A DNA stretch of 42,037 bases from Rufibacter roseus (GTDB taxonomy: Bacteria; Bacteroidota; Bacteroidia; Cytophagales; Hymenobacteraceae), in assembly GCF_001647285.1 (NCBI RefSeq), contig NZ_LRML01000023.1:1-42037 (forward strand), given 5' to 3'. Both the position numbers and the translations under genes were made by a program. The stretch's first letter is position 1, and the number at the start of each line of letters is the position of its first letter. This document shows positions 1 to 7,873 of the stretch, piece after piece. The notes beneath the pieces are model-generated. The model saw only the letters and a program-made list of their open reading frames with translations, made no database searches and was not told where the DNA came from.

Positions 1-36
1 GCCCAACCTTTTGAAGGTTGGGCGCTCGCATTTTTA
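1..36 (+). terminator. Rho-independent terminator of a gene left of the window
   Basis: A perfect 10-bp stem (GCCCAACCTT at 1-10, AAGGTTGGGC at 14-23) with a 3-nt loop is followed by a short T-run at 31-35. It would end a plus-strand gene lying outside the window. The T-run sits 7 nt after the stem, so efficiency is uncertain. Confidence 0.7.
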
Positions 37-180
37 GGTCTGCTGATCATCCAAAATCAAATGCAAATGCAAAAGCTTTTGGTTAAAGAGTAATTGCAAC
101 GCCTCCTACTATGGCTAATCTGTAGTTAAAAATAAAGTAGAAAAAATAAGGACTTTTGCACAGGAGAAGTACACCACCCA

Positions 181-211
181 CTATGGTGCGGAAGTAACTT
201 CCGTTCCATAG
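181..211. repeat. REP-like nested inverted repeat
   Basis: CTATGG (181-186) pairs with CCATAG (206-211), and inside it CGGAAG (189-194) pairs with CTTCCG (198-203) around a TAA loop. A related half (CACTTCCGCTATGGAA) occurs near 37227 in the repeat island, and the REP copy at 24830 is also preceded by CTATGG. This suggests a dispersed element family. Function unknown. Confidence 0.5.
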
Positions 212-297
212 GAAGAGGCTCTTAAATATTCCCTTTAAGCTTTAAATGAACCAACCTAAAAGAGCAAAGCTACTATTCTTTTATATATAGAGATGAG

Positions 298-327
298 TTG
301 TAAAGTGTAATTAACCAGATAATTGTG
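298..327 (+). promoter_or_regulatory. Candidate Bacteroidota housekeeping promoter
   Basis: TTG at 298-300, a 19-nt spacer, then TAATTGTG at 320-327, one mismatch from the TAnnTTTG -7 box. The spacing matches the TTG-N19-TAnnTTTG arrangement known for the Bacteroidota primary sigma factor. Predicted transcription start is near 333, giving a leader of about 100 nt for the barrel gene at 436. Confidence 0.45.
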
Positions 328-435
328 AGTAATGGTCTAAGTGAATAGGAGCTGGCATGTAGACTTGGCACGGTTTTTACATTTAGCTGAACATAAGCTG
401 CAGCACTTATTTGAACATGCAAAGATTTTACTACA

Positions 436-1113
436 ATGAAGAAAATGTTGGTGGTGGTGATTGTTCTGCTGGCAGGGCTTTCAACAAACGTATTTGCCCA
501 GGATGGCAAAGTAAGATTAGGGATAAAAGGTGGCTATAGCGTTACCGGCTGGCAGGGTGAAACCGTGAAAAGTTTCAAAGATTTGCTGGAGTACACCAAT
601 GGCAACGTGCAAACAAAATGGCGGCAAGGCTTTCATGCCGGAGCTTACCTGAGTGTACCGTTAGGGGCAGGATTTGAATTTGAACCTGGCGTGCAGTATT
701 CACAAAAAGGAATGGCCTTGGAAGGACGCGTACCCGGGGAATCCATCGAGTTTTTAAATGCCAAGGTGACGGTTACGAATAAAGCAGAATACCTGGATGT
801 GCCTTTGCTGGCAAAAGTGTATTTGGGAGAGGGCTTTAACCTGTTTGCAGGTCCCCAGCTATCGTTTCTGCTTTCAAACAAAGTAAATGTGAACGCAGGT
901 GCCTTAGGCTTTTCGGCCTACAACAATGACTTTGACTGGAAAACGCCACAGCGAACCGTTGATGTAGGGTTCTCGGCGGGGGCCGGCTACCAATTTCAGA
1001 ACGGGTTGAACGTGGGCGGTAGCTATGACTTAGGTTTGACCACCATAGATGATAATGCAGATTATAAATCGTACAACCAAGGCTTTAAAGCCTCTGTTGG
1101 TTTCAGATTTTAA
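436..1113 (+). CDS. Outer-membrane beta-barrel protein (porin family, PorT-like)
   Basis: The 225-residue product starts with a clear signal peptide (basic MKKM, hydrophobic core, cleavage near VFAQ at residues 19-22). It continues with alternating strands typical of the small 8-10-stranded barrels of the OMP_b-brl_2 type in Bacteroidota: a GIKGGYSVTGW opening, a PGVQYSQKG strand, and a terminal strand ending in FRF. It should sit in the outer membrane. Substrate or partner cannot be read from the sequence. The gene is alone, preceded by a promoter-like site and followed by a bidirectional terminator shared with the convergent neighbour. The family assignment is solid; the exact role is unknown. 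Confidence 0.8.
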   Translation: MKKMLVVVIVLLAGLSTNVFAQDGKVRLGIKGGYSVTGWQGETVKSFKDLLEYTNGNVQTKWRQGFHAGAYLSVPLGAGFEFEPGVQYSQKGMALEGRVPGESIEFLNAKVTVTNKAEYLDVPLLAKVYLGEGFNLFAGPQLSFLLSNKVNVNAGALGFSAYNNDFDWKTPQRTVDVGFSAGAGYQFQNGLNVGGSYDLGLTTIDDNADYKSYNQGFKASVGFRF

Positions 1114-1150
1114 AGGATTAGTGTATAGTGAATGTGTTATAGGATGATTA

Positions 1151-1181
1151 AAAAAGAGGCGGATATTATCCGCCTCTTTTT
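1151..1181. terminator. Bidirectional terminator between convergent genes
   Basis: AAAAAGAGGCGGATA (1151-1165) is complementary to TATCCGCCTCTTTTT (1167-1181). This gives a GC-rich stem with a T-run on both strands. It serves the barrel gene ending at 1113 and the minus-strand gene ending at 1186. Confidence 0.9.
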
Positions 1182-1185
1182 TTGT

Positions 1186-1851
1186 TTATTTCTTAGCGAT
1201 GGCGCCCTTTTTGCTTTTAGAGGTTTTTCCCTTAGCCTTGGTAAAGCTGGAGAATAGCTTATCCGTTGGTATTTTTTTGGTGATCAGGCCGTAGATTAAG
1301 GCGGCTCCGGCTGCAGCTCCGGCTGCGTATAAAGCAGTTCTTAACGGAACGTTGGCGGCGGCTTTGCCATTTACGCCATCGGCGCTGGTGGCTGGGTTCT
1401 GGGTGGCACCTTCACGTAGTTGGTGCAGGCGGGCCAGTACATCTGTAGAAGCTTCACGCTGGCGTAGTACCGCTCCGCGAACTTCAGCTGGCAGCTCATG
1501 GTCTAAGGCATCGCGGTAGGCTTTCTGAGCCCACTCTTCCCCGTAAATGCATGAGCCTAGAATGGCTTCTTCGCTAAAGCCTGTTAAGGCTGCTTTAAAG
1601 TCCATCCAGTCACGGTACAGTTTACCTTTGGTGGTAGAGTCTCTTTCTGGGCTGCCGCCGTAGTTCTGAATAATCATATTCAGTTCATTGGCAAAGGCAA
1701 GCCGCTGCTGCGAGAATTTGCGGTAAATATCTTGGCGTAGTTCGTTTTTACTTTCTTGGGCGGCACGCTCATAGCCTTCCAGCCCGTCATGTACAAATTC
1801 GTTCAGTTCTCTGAGAACCTGTACTACTTTTTGTTTTTCGTTTGCTGACAT
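1186..1851 (-). CDS. DUF2383/PA2169-like four-helix protein with C-terminal membrane anchor
   Basis: I start at the ATG giving MSANEKQ (221 residues) rather than 10 codons upstream, because the ferritin-like domain begins there. Residues 1-140 resemble the PA2169/DUF2383 family: helices with ELNEFVHDGLEGYERAA, an NYGGSPERDSTTKG loop and FSEEAILGSCIYGEEWA. Residues about 166-192 form a Gly/Ala-rich hydrophobic helix (AAGAAAGAALIYGL), followed by a strongly Lys-rich tail, which suggests a membrane-associated protein with a basic cytosolic end. Function of the family is not established; stress-related metal or membrane roles are only guesses. The patatin-like gene lies 95 bp upstream on the same strand. 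Confidence 0.65.
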   Translation of the reverse strand: MSANEKQKVVQVLRELNEFVHDGLEGYERAAQESKNELRQDIYRKFSQQRLAFANELNMIIQNYGGSPERDSTTKGKLYRDWMDFKAALTGFSEEAILGSCIYGEEWAQKAYRDALDHELPAEVRGAVLRQREASTDVLARLHQLREGATQNPATSADGVNGKAAANVPLRTALYAAGAAAGAALIYGLITKKIPTDKLFSSFTKAKGKTSKSKKGAIAKK

Positions 1852-1946
1852 AGTTCTATTGTAAGTTTCAACTTTTATCAACGGGAACAGACGCCGCAGG
1901 TTTAGGAAAAATGACGGAAAGATGATGATTAAGCCTGTAAAAAGCG

Positions 1947-3050
1947 TTATTCGCAGCCGGCAAAGAACTGCACTACCCCAAACCGGCCACTCTCCAGCAG
2001 TTTTTCCTTTTCTTTCTCAGAAAGCCGCTTCACTTTTGGGCCAAATCCGGCGGTGCTCACTGATATGGTGCGGTCCCAGTCGGCAGGGGTGAGTTCGTGG
2101 CGGTTCAGGTTTTCAATGATAATGCGGTAGAAGGCGTTCATGTATTCTTTAAATCCATCTATTTGGTGCGGCGCCAGACCTTTGCGCTCGGCATCATACT
2201 GAATCTGGTCATCGTGGTCTAGCCGTATGCCAATGGTTTCAGGGTTGATGAAACGGATCTTAGGATCAGGTAAGGAAGTGGCTGATTTATGAAAGTACCG
2301 CGGGTGGTCAAACACCATGATAGGGAAATTGGCCAACAGCCCGCCGTCAATCATTACATCGGTTCCGCCATTGGGCAAAGGCTTTTGATGCACCTGCCCC
2401 AGGCTGTCTACCATCACAGCCTGAAAATACAGTGGCACTGACATAGAGATTCGCACGGCATCCTTCACCCGCATCTTGGGGTAGGTTTCGTGGCTAAAGG
2501 TTTCGGTGCGCTGGCGGCTGAGGTTGGTGCCGGTGATGTATAAATCGCGGTAGCCGTTCTGGCCGGCCAGGGCGTGTAGTTCAGCGAAAGTTAAATCAGG
2601 ATTGCCTGTTTTCTGCTCTATCAGTTGGGCCAGCCAATTGGTGAACTTCTCTCCGCGGTACCAGCCGTAGCGTTTGGCCATGCGCGTAAAGCCGCCAATG
2701 AAAAGCCAGCGGCCGTCGTTAAACTGCTGCACCGGAGTTTTAAAGGTAATGTCTGTGATTTCTTGCGGAGTATAGCCTAGAGCTAACAGGCAAGCCTGAA
2801 TAGACCCCGCCGAAGTGCCTGCTACACGCTCAATGTCTTTCAAAATCCCTCTTTGTTCCAGTTCAGCCAGAGCTCCGCCGTAGGCAATGCCCCTGATGCC
2901 GCCGCCTTCCAACGCGAGGTTCCGGTAAACGGTAGTTGCGCTGTTATTCTGGGCTAATGCTTCTGTAGAAACCAGCAAGCAAAGCAAGACCAGAGAAGAG
3001 ACAAGCCGTTTTAGGGCTACTTTCCGGAAAACAGCCCCAAAACAGGGCAT
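1947..3050 (-). CDS. Patatin-like phospholipase, secreted
   Basis: From the ATG at 3050 the product has 367 residues. It has a patatin fold signature: the oxyanion motif GGGIRG (about 49-54), the nucleophile elbow GTSAG with Ser80, and the DGG triad with catalytic Asp235. Patatins use a Ser-Asp dyad to hydrolyse acyl groups from phospho- or neutral lipids. A signal peptide (hydrophobic core about 16-28, ALAQ cleavage near 34) sends it to the periplasm or cell surface. Its first 16 codons are unusual: codons 2-16 fall within or next to one copy of the dispersed palindromic element (3006-3045), which encodes the basic n-region. A TTG start at 3068 would overlap the upstream gene. The ATG lies 4 nt after the upstream stop, so the two are probably co-transcribed. 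Confidence 0.85.
   Translation of the reverse strand: MPCFGAVFRKVALKRLVSSLVLLCLLVSTEALAQNNSATTVYRNLALEGGGIRGIAYGGALAELEQRGILKDIERVAGTSAGSIQACLLALGYTPQEITDITFKTPVQQFNDGRWLFIGGFTRMAKRYGWYRGEKFTNWLAQLIEQKTGNPDLTFAELHALAGQNGYRDLYITGTNLSRQRTETFSHETYPKMRVKDAVRISMSVPLYFQAVMVDSLGQVHQKPLPNGGTDVMIDGGLLANFPIMVFDHPRYFHKSATSLPDPKIRFINPETIGIRLDHDDQIQYDAERKGLAPHQIDGFKEYMNAFYRIIIENLNRHELTPADWDRTISVSTAGFGPKVKRLSEKEKEKLLESGRFGVVQFFAGCE
3006..3045. repeat. Palindromic intergenic element, copy 1 (coding)
   Basis: Arms GTTTTAGGGCT and AGCCCCAAAAC around a TTTCCGG-AAAA centre. It lies just downstream of the stop of the gene ending at 3055, as the other copies do, but here it also falls inside the open frame of the patatin gene and encodes part of its signal peptide. 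Confidence 0.8.
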
Positions 3051-3054
3051 GAGG

Positions 3055-3606
3055 TTAATCAATTTCAAATTGCAGGGGCAGGTTAAAGGGTAATTGCCTT
3101 CGTTTGCTACGGCTGTTAAGGTCGGCCAGAAAACTGTTGATGGTATCTTGGTACTCTATGTGCAGGTCTTCGTGCAGGTGCTTCTGAATGAGCATCATGG
3201 TGCGCAGCGTCATACGGGCGGTGGCCACATAAAAGCCTTTGTAAATACTCTCGAACTGGCCGGTAAAATTGTCGAAGATGAGTTGCAGGGTGTAAATGTG
3301 CAGTTCTACTTCGCCTTTGCGGTCTTTGGTGATGCGCTGGTAACGGGCTATTTCCTGTGTTGCTTTTTTCAAACCTCGGCTCAACGCTTTGCTGAGGGAG
3401 CGCCCACTAACGGTAAACAGAATGTCATGGATGGTTTCTTGGCTTCGCTCAAAAACAGTCTCCAAGGTTACATCCTCCAGCAGTTCAAACGCCAGCATAT
3501 CGTAAGCCTCGGCGTCTCGCCGGACTAACCGCAGAATCAAGGCTTCTTTCTCTTTCTCGCCTAACTGCTTCAGCGCCTTCTTAAAATCAGCGGAGGGTAC
3601 GGGCAT
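3055..3606 (-). CDS. Hypothetical helical protein
   Basis: A soluble 183-residue protein with no signal peptide or membrane segment. It is predicted to be almost entirely helical and rich in charged residues (ADFKKALKQLGEKEKEALILRLVRRD at the start). I do not recognise a catalytic motif. The opening resembles small DUF6155-type proteins in which a K-x2-L-x6-E-L pattern is repeated, but this is a weak impression. It sits 25 bp after the SIMPL-domain gene and 4 bp before the patatin gene on the same strand, so an operon is likely. Confidence 0.65.
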   Translation of the reverse strand: MPVPSADFKKALKQLGEKEKEALILRLVRRDAEAYDMLAFELLEDVTLETVFERSQETIHDILFTVSGRSLSKALSRGLKKATQEIARYQRITKDRKGEVELHIYTLQLIFDNFTGQFESIYKGFYVATARMTLRTMMLIQKHLHEDLHIEYQDTINSFLADLNSRSKRRQLPFNLPLQFEID

Positions 3607-3631
3607 TGATTATTATTTTGTTGTAGAAATT

Positions 3632-4348
3632 TTATTTCAGTTCAAATACCACTTTTACAGTAGCAGAAACTGAAACACTTTGCGGTATTTCAATCAAAGA
3701 TCCACCCTCCATAGTAGCAGGGGCAGAAATGGCATAATCAGCAACCTCAACCCTAGAGTAATTTCGGAACACAGGGTCTGATTCATCGGCATCGGCTACT
3801 TTTACTATACGTTTTAGCTTTCGGTTGGCGGCCGTCGCCAAAGTCTCGGCTTTAGCCTTGGCGGCTTCAACTGCCTTTGTTAATACCTCTTTTTTAATTT
3901 CCTGCTCTTTGGAGCTTTTGAAGTTGCTGCTGAACGTAATAACTCCCTCCCTTATGAGTTTATCCTGAATGGCAGAGTACGTCATAATAGAATCAACAGT
4001 AAAAGATACATCCTGTGTCCCTTCAAAATACCAAACTACCTTTTCATCACCTCTATCATAGTCTGGCCGTTTGCCTACCGCGAACAGTGTGTAAGAAATT
4101 TTGTTGGATGGTATGTTTAGCTCTTTTAAAATCCTGACAACCTTATTTTCCAGCCTTTTATGTTTAATATAAACACTGTCAAGGCTGAGGGAGTCTCTGG
4201 TGTGAAGGGTAATAGAAAACTGTACTTGGTCAGCAGGGGCTTCAACGGAGGCTTCGCCAAGTACTACAATTCTGTTTTCAGGTGAAATAACCTGTGCTGA
4301 GACAGAAAATGATATTAGCGATAGCAGTAGGAATACATATTTTTTCAT
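3632..4348 (-). CDS. SIMPL-domain (DUF541) periplasmic protein
   Basis: A 238-residue exported protein: signal peptide 1-18 ending SVSAQ, then a DUF541/SIMPL domain. The hallmarks are the opening strand RIVVLGEASVEAPADQVQFSI, a Lys/Ala-rich helix late in the domain (KAVEAAKAKAETLATAA) and a closing strand VSVSATVKVVFELK. Family members (YggE, BP26) are periplasmic or outer-membrane-associated and oligomerise; their molecular role is poorly defined, with some links to oxidative stress. The length is typical. It begins the minus-strand run toward the patatin gene. Confidence 0.85.
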   Translation of the reverse strand: MKKYVFLLLSLISFSVSAQVISPENRIVVLGEASVEAPADQVQFSITLHTRDSLSLDSVYIKHKRLENKVVRILKELNIPSNKISYTLFAVGKRPDYDRGDEKVVWYFEGTQDVSFTVDSIMTYSAIQDKLIREGVITFSSNFKSSKEQEIKKEVLTKAVEAAKAKAETLATAANRKLKRIVKVADADESDPVFRNYSRVEVADYAISAPATMEGGSLIEIPQSVSVSATVKVVFELK

Positions 4349-4420
4349 GGATGTTCTGATAAGCTTAACTAAAGGTAGGGAACGATAAGCTAAGAATTTG
4401 CAGGCGCTGTTAAAGTTGAT

Positions 4421-4464
4421 CTGTTTTTTGGAGCTGTTTTCTGAATAACAGCCCTAAAACACAG
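4421..4464. repeat. Palindromic intergenic element, copy 2
   Basis: Left arm GTTTTTTGGAGCTGTT and right arm AACAGCCCTAAAAC, flanked by CT and AG. It ends 9 nt beyond the stop of the DPP-IV-like gene (4474). Confidence 0.85.
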
Positions 4465-4473
4465 ATCCTATCT

Positions 4474-6639
4474 CTATAAGAAGTCTTCGAAATACTGTGT
4501 CACTTTGCGGTAGAGGTGCACACGGTCTTTGCCGCCTACGTTGTGCGGATGGCCGGGGTACACGAAGTAATCTAGCAACACGCCTTCGTCTACGGCTCGT
4601 TTCACAAAGGCCAAGCTATGCTGCCATACCACCACATCATCTACAGTGCCATGAATCATGAGCAGGCGGCCTTTCAGGTTTTGCACGTGGTTGAGCAGGT
4701 TTGCTTGGTTGTAGCCTTCCATATTTTCCTGCGGAGTGTCCATGTAGCGCTCCGTGTACATGATTTCATAGTACTTCCAATCAATTACCGGACCGCCGGC
4801 AACGCCTGCTTTGTACACATCGGGGTACTTAAGCATGAGCGATGTGGTCATGAAGCCGCCGTAGCTCCAGCCATGTACGCCCATTCTGGTTTCGTCTACA
4901 TACGGCAATGATTTGAGGTATTCCACACCCTTCATCTGGTCTTGTAACTCAACAGTTCCCATTTTACGGAAGAGAGCCTGCTCAAATTCGCGTCCTCTAT
5001 CGGCGGAGCCGCGGGAGTCAAGTGTGAAGACGATGTAGCCTTTCTGGGCCATGTACTGCATCCAGAGGTTAGAGCCGCCCAGCCAGCCGTTGTTAATCAG
5101 CTGCACATGCGGGCCACCGTACACGTAGGTAATAACAGGGTATTTCTTGCTCTTGTCATAGTTGGGCGGCGTGATCATGCGGCAATACAGATCTGTACCA
5201 TCATCGGCTTTAATTGGAAAAATAGTGGTTTCACCCAGCTTGTAGTCTTGCAGCGGGTTAGGAGCTACCAACAATGTTTTGGCTATTTTCCTGTCAGAGG
5301 TGTTCAGAACCCGGATGGTGCGGGGCGTGACGGGGCTGCTGTAGTTGTCAATGAAATACTGGCTATTGGGGCTGAGTGAAACGTTGTGCATACCGCTCCC
5401 CTGCGATATTTTGCGGGTACGTCCGTTGCTCAGGTTGACTGCATACAAGTGGCGCTCCAGCGGGTTGTCTTCCGTTGAGGTGTAAAAAACCTCTTTGCCT
5501 CCAGAGCCGAAACCTTCTAAACTTTTCACTACCCACTCGCCTTTAGTGAGCTGTCGGATAAGTTGACCGTTGGTGTTGTACAGGTACAGGTGGTCATACC
5601 CATCGCGCTCGCTGATCCAGATAAACTGATTTGTATTGCCCGGTACAAAAAACAGTTCATGCTCAGGCTCTACCCATTTGTCATTTCGCTCCTCAAAAAG
5701 CGTTTTTACGAACGCGCCAGTGGTGGCATCGTACTGGTTCAGCTTCATGTGGTTTTGAGCACGGTTCACCACGGCCAGGTAAATATGCTGCTCGTCTGGG
5801 CTCCAGGTAATGTTGGTGAGGTACTGCTCAGCGGGTTCGCCTGTTTGTAGAAAGATAGTTTTTCCGGTGGCGGTGTTGTAAACACCCACTGTCACGTGGT
5901 GGCTTTTGCCTCCGGCCATAGGGTACTTAATGTTGTTCACAGTAGCTGGCAACGGCGATATATCTACCAGCGGATAATCGGTGATCATGTTTTGGTCCAT
6001 GCGGTAGTAGGCTAGTTTGTTTCCGGAGGGGCTCCAGAACGTGCCCTTCGTAATGCCGAACTCCGACCGGTGCGCCGCCTGTCCGTTCACTATCTCCGGA
6101 TTGGTTTCTTGGGTGATTTGTTTGTTTTCGGCGCCAGCCTGTGAAATGTACAAGTTGTTGCCCAGCGTAAAAGCCAGCCTTTGTTTGTTTGAGGAGTAGT
6201 CTAGATTCTCCGCTTGCGGATTATAGCTGTAGAACTTCTGTGCCGTTTTAGTCTGAACGTTGAACCGGTACAGTTGCCCCCGCTGGTTCACCAGCAGTTC
6301 ATTACTATTTAGCCACTGCAAACCGCCCACGCTGCTCACCTTGTTGGCTCCGGCTTTTTCCAGCCCAGCGCTTAATTGGGCTGCCGTCAAGACTACTTCG
6401 GCATTGCCGCGTACTGTGCCCCGCATGAGCTGCTCCAGTTGCCCGCGCTCATTGGCTTGGGCGTAGCTATAGTAATTGGTGCCGGGTACCCACGTCAGTT
6501 GCCGTAAATTGGCAGGGGAAAGGCTAGGGTTCTGAAAAGCATCTTCAATGGTCAGCAGCTTTTGCTGGGCTTGAGCCGAAAGTGCCAGTAAAGCTAATAG
6601 CCACACAAGCGCGGTAGGTTTAAGAGAGAATTTGTGCAT
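4474..6639 (-). CDS. S9 family prolyl oligopeptidase / dipeptidyl peptidase IV-like
   Basis: A 721-residue exported serine peptidase. Signal peptide about 1-24 (ending AQAQQ), an N-terminal eight-bladed beta-propeller (DPPIV_N, about 90-480) and a C-terminal alpha/beta-hydrolase domain. The triad is visible: Ser592 in GWSYGGF, Asp667 or 668 in HGTVDDVV, and His699 in GHPHNVGG. Bacterial DPP-IV enzymes remove Xaa-Pro dipeptides from peptides in the periplasm, and this organism type depends on peptide use. The length fits the family (700-750). It is monocistronic-looking: its 3' end carries palindromic element copy 2, and it is divergent from clpS. Exact P1 preference cannot be read. Confidence 0.9.
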   Translation of the reverse strand: MHKFSLKPTALVWLLALLALSAQAQQKLLTIEDAFQNPSLSPANLRQLTWVPGTNYYSYAQANERGQLEQLMRGTVRGNAEVVLTAAQLSAGLEKAGANKVSSVGGLQWLNSNELLVNQRGQLYRFNVQTKTAQKFYSYNPQAENLDYSSNKQRLAFTLGNNLYISQAGAENKQITQETNPEIVNGQAAHRSEFGITKGTFWSPSGNKLAYYRMDQNMITDYPLVDISPLPATVNNIKYPMAGGKSHHVTVGVYNTATGKTIFLQTGEPAEQYLTNITWSPDEQHIYLAVVNRAQNHMKLNQYDATTGAFVKTLFEERNDKWVEPEHELFFVPGNTNQFIWISERDGYDHLYLYNTNGQLIRQLTKGEWVVKSLEGFGSGGKEVFYTSTEDNPLERHLYAVNLSNGRTRKISQGSGMHNVSLSPNSQYFIDNYSSPVTPRTIRVLNTSDRKIAKTLLVAPNPLQDYKLGETTIFPIKADDGTDLYCRMITPPNYDKSKKYPVITYVYGGPHVQLINNGWLGGSNLWMQYMAQKGYIVFTLDSRGSADRGREFEQALFRKMGTVELQDQMKGVEYLKSLPYVDETRMGVHGWSYGGFMTTSLMLKYPDVYKAGVAGGPVIDWKYYEIMYTERYMDTPQENMEGYNQANLLNHVQNLKGRLLMIHGTVDDVVVWQHSLAFVKRAVDEGVLLDYFVYPGHPHNVGGKDRVHLYRKVTQYFEDFL

Positions 6640-6815
6640 AAAGTGAAGGGTGAGACAACTGTTGAAACTGCCGTTTTTAGTGTAACGCTACAGTAGTAAT
6701 TTATTTCAAAAATAAACTAAAACTAACGTTCTTTCAGGAACAACCCTCTTTTTTTAACTGTTTTACTTTTGCTGAGGTACAACAGGTGATATTTCTATAA
6801 CTCAAGGGAATTGCT

Positions 6816-6823
6816 TAATTTTG
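6816..6823 (+). promoter_or_regulatory. TAnnTTTG -7 box directly before clpS
   Basis: TAATTTTG fits the Bacteroidota -7 consensus exactly and ends 4 nt before the clpS ATG. No good TTG is seen 19-20 nt upstream. If it is used, the clpS transcript would be leaderless or nearly so. Confidence 0.4.
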
Positions 6824-6827
6824 TGTT

Positions 6828-7109
6828 ATGGACATTTTAACTGAAATTCTGGAGCAGGAAGACGTTCTGTTGTTAGAGGAAACCACTGATATGCGTGAGC
6901 TGGTGGTGTATAACGACGACGTCAACACGTTTGAGCACGTGATCAACACACTGGTGCAGGTGTGCCGCCATACACAGGAGCAGGCAGAGCAATGTACCAT
7001 GTTAATTCACTACAAAGGTAAGTGCACTGTAAAATTGGGTGAGTTTACCGAGCTTCAAACCATGTGTACTGCCATTCATGACCGGGGTATCTCAGCGGAT
7101 ATTGTATAA
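6828..7109 (+). CDS. clpS: ATP-dependent Clp protease adaptor ClpS
   Basis: A 93-residue protein of ClpS type. A short acidic N-terminus is followed by the core VVYNDDVNTFEHVINTLVQVC, which carries the NDD/NTFEHV motif that binds N-degron residues, and a second helix with HTQEQAEQCTMLIHYKGK. ClpS docks on the ClpA/ClpC N-domain and delivers proteins with destabilising N-terminal residues to ClpP. The length is normal. recR follows 15 bp downstream on the same strand, so both may share a transcript. Confidence 0.92.
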   Translation: MDILTEILEQEDVLLLEETTDMRELVVYNDDVNTFEHVINTLVQVCRHTQEQAEQCTMLIHYKGKCTVKLGEFTELQTMCTAIHDRGISADIV

Positions 7110-7124
7110 CCCTGACTTACTTGG

Positions 7125-7730
7125 ATGAATTTCCCTTCAAAGCTGATTGAAAATGCGGTAGAGGAACTGGCAAAGTTGCCGGGCATTGGCCGGAAGACGG
7201 CGCTTCGCCTGGTGCTGCACCTGCTCAAAGCCGAAACCGAAGATACTAACCTTTTATCGTCTGCCTTGGTGCGCATGCGTACGGGCATTAGGTACTGCAA
7301 AACCTGTCATAACATCTCAGACCAGGAAGTTTGCGGCATCTGCTCTAATCCGCTGCGTGACCGCACTATTCTTTGCGTGGTGAGCGATATGCGTGACGTA
7401 ATTGCTATTGAAAACACCTCTCAGTACAAAGGCTTGTACCATGTGTTGGGTGGCGTTATTTCTCCTTTAGAAGGTATTGGCCCATCAGACTTGCACATAC
7501 AGTCATTGGTAGAGCGTTTGCCTTCTTCTGAGGTGAAAGAAATTATTTTGGCCCTTAGCCCTACCATGGAAGGTGATACCACCGCCTTTTACCTTACCCG
7601 CAAGTTGAAGGATTACCCGGCTCGTATTTCCAGTATTGCGCGTGGCGTACCTGTGGGTGGTGAGTTGGAATACACTGACGAAATTACTCTGGGCCGGAGT
7701 ATTCTGGACCGGACTGCCTACAGTAGTTAA
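7125..7730 (+). CDS. recR: Recombination protein RecR
   Basis: 201 residues, the usual RecR length. The sequence shows the N-terminal helix-hairpin-helix (LAKLPGIGRKTALRLVLHLL), the four-cysteine zinc finger (CKTCHNISDQEVCGIC), the Toprim region (LCVVSDMRDVIAIE) and the C-terminal Walker-B-like segment. RecR works with RecO and RecF to load RecA at gaps in DNA. It is followed by a hairpin terminator at 7779. Confidence 0.95.
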   Translation: MNFPSKLIENAVEELAKLPGIGRKTALRLVLHLLKAETEDTNLLSSALVRMRTGIRYCKTCHNISDQEVCGICSNPLRDRTILCVVSDMRDVIAIENTSQYKGLYHVLGGVISPLEGIGPSDLHIQSLVERLPSSEVKEIILALSPTMEGDTTAFYLTRKLKDYPARISSIARGVPVGGELEYTDEITLGRSILDRTAYSS

Positions 7731-7778
7731 GCTGGTTTGTAAAAGATTTCAAAAATATAGCCAAGAAATTGGCAATTA

Positions 7779-7806
7779 AGCAGGAACATTCGTTCCTGCT
7801 TTTTTA
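7779..7806 (+). terminator. Rho-independent terminator of clpS-recR
   Basis: AGCAGGAAC (7779-7787) pairs with GTTCCTGCT (7792-7800) around ATTC and runs into TTTTTT. Because it lies inside the longest upstream extension of the following frame (TTG at 7769), it argues that the glycosyltransferase starts further down. Confidence 0.85.
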
Positions 7807-7873
7807 TTTTTGTTTTTCTTTGGCAAATCACCCGCGTCCCCAGCGTATTCCGCCATCACCTAACGTCTATTGC

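Larger units (their letters stand above)
37..435. other. Intergenic region of about 400 bp
   Basis: I see no convincing gene here. It holds an inverted-repeat element at 181-211 and a promoter-like pair at 298-327, annotated separately. The rest is AT-rich and unremarkable. Confidence 0.6.

Noticed and set aside
273..509. Minus-strand frame of 78 codons overlapping the first barrel gene
   Set aside because: Overlaps the start and signal peptide of a well-supported gene and has no sensible protein features.
3094..3528. Plus-strand frame of 144 codons opposite the gene at 3055
   Set aside because: It is the antisense shadow of a gene that fits the operon layout; composition is typical of an antisense frame.
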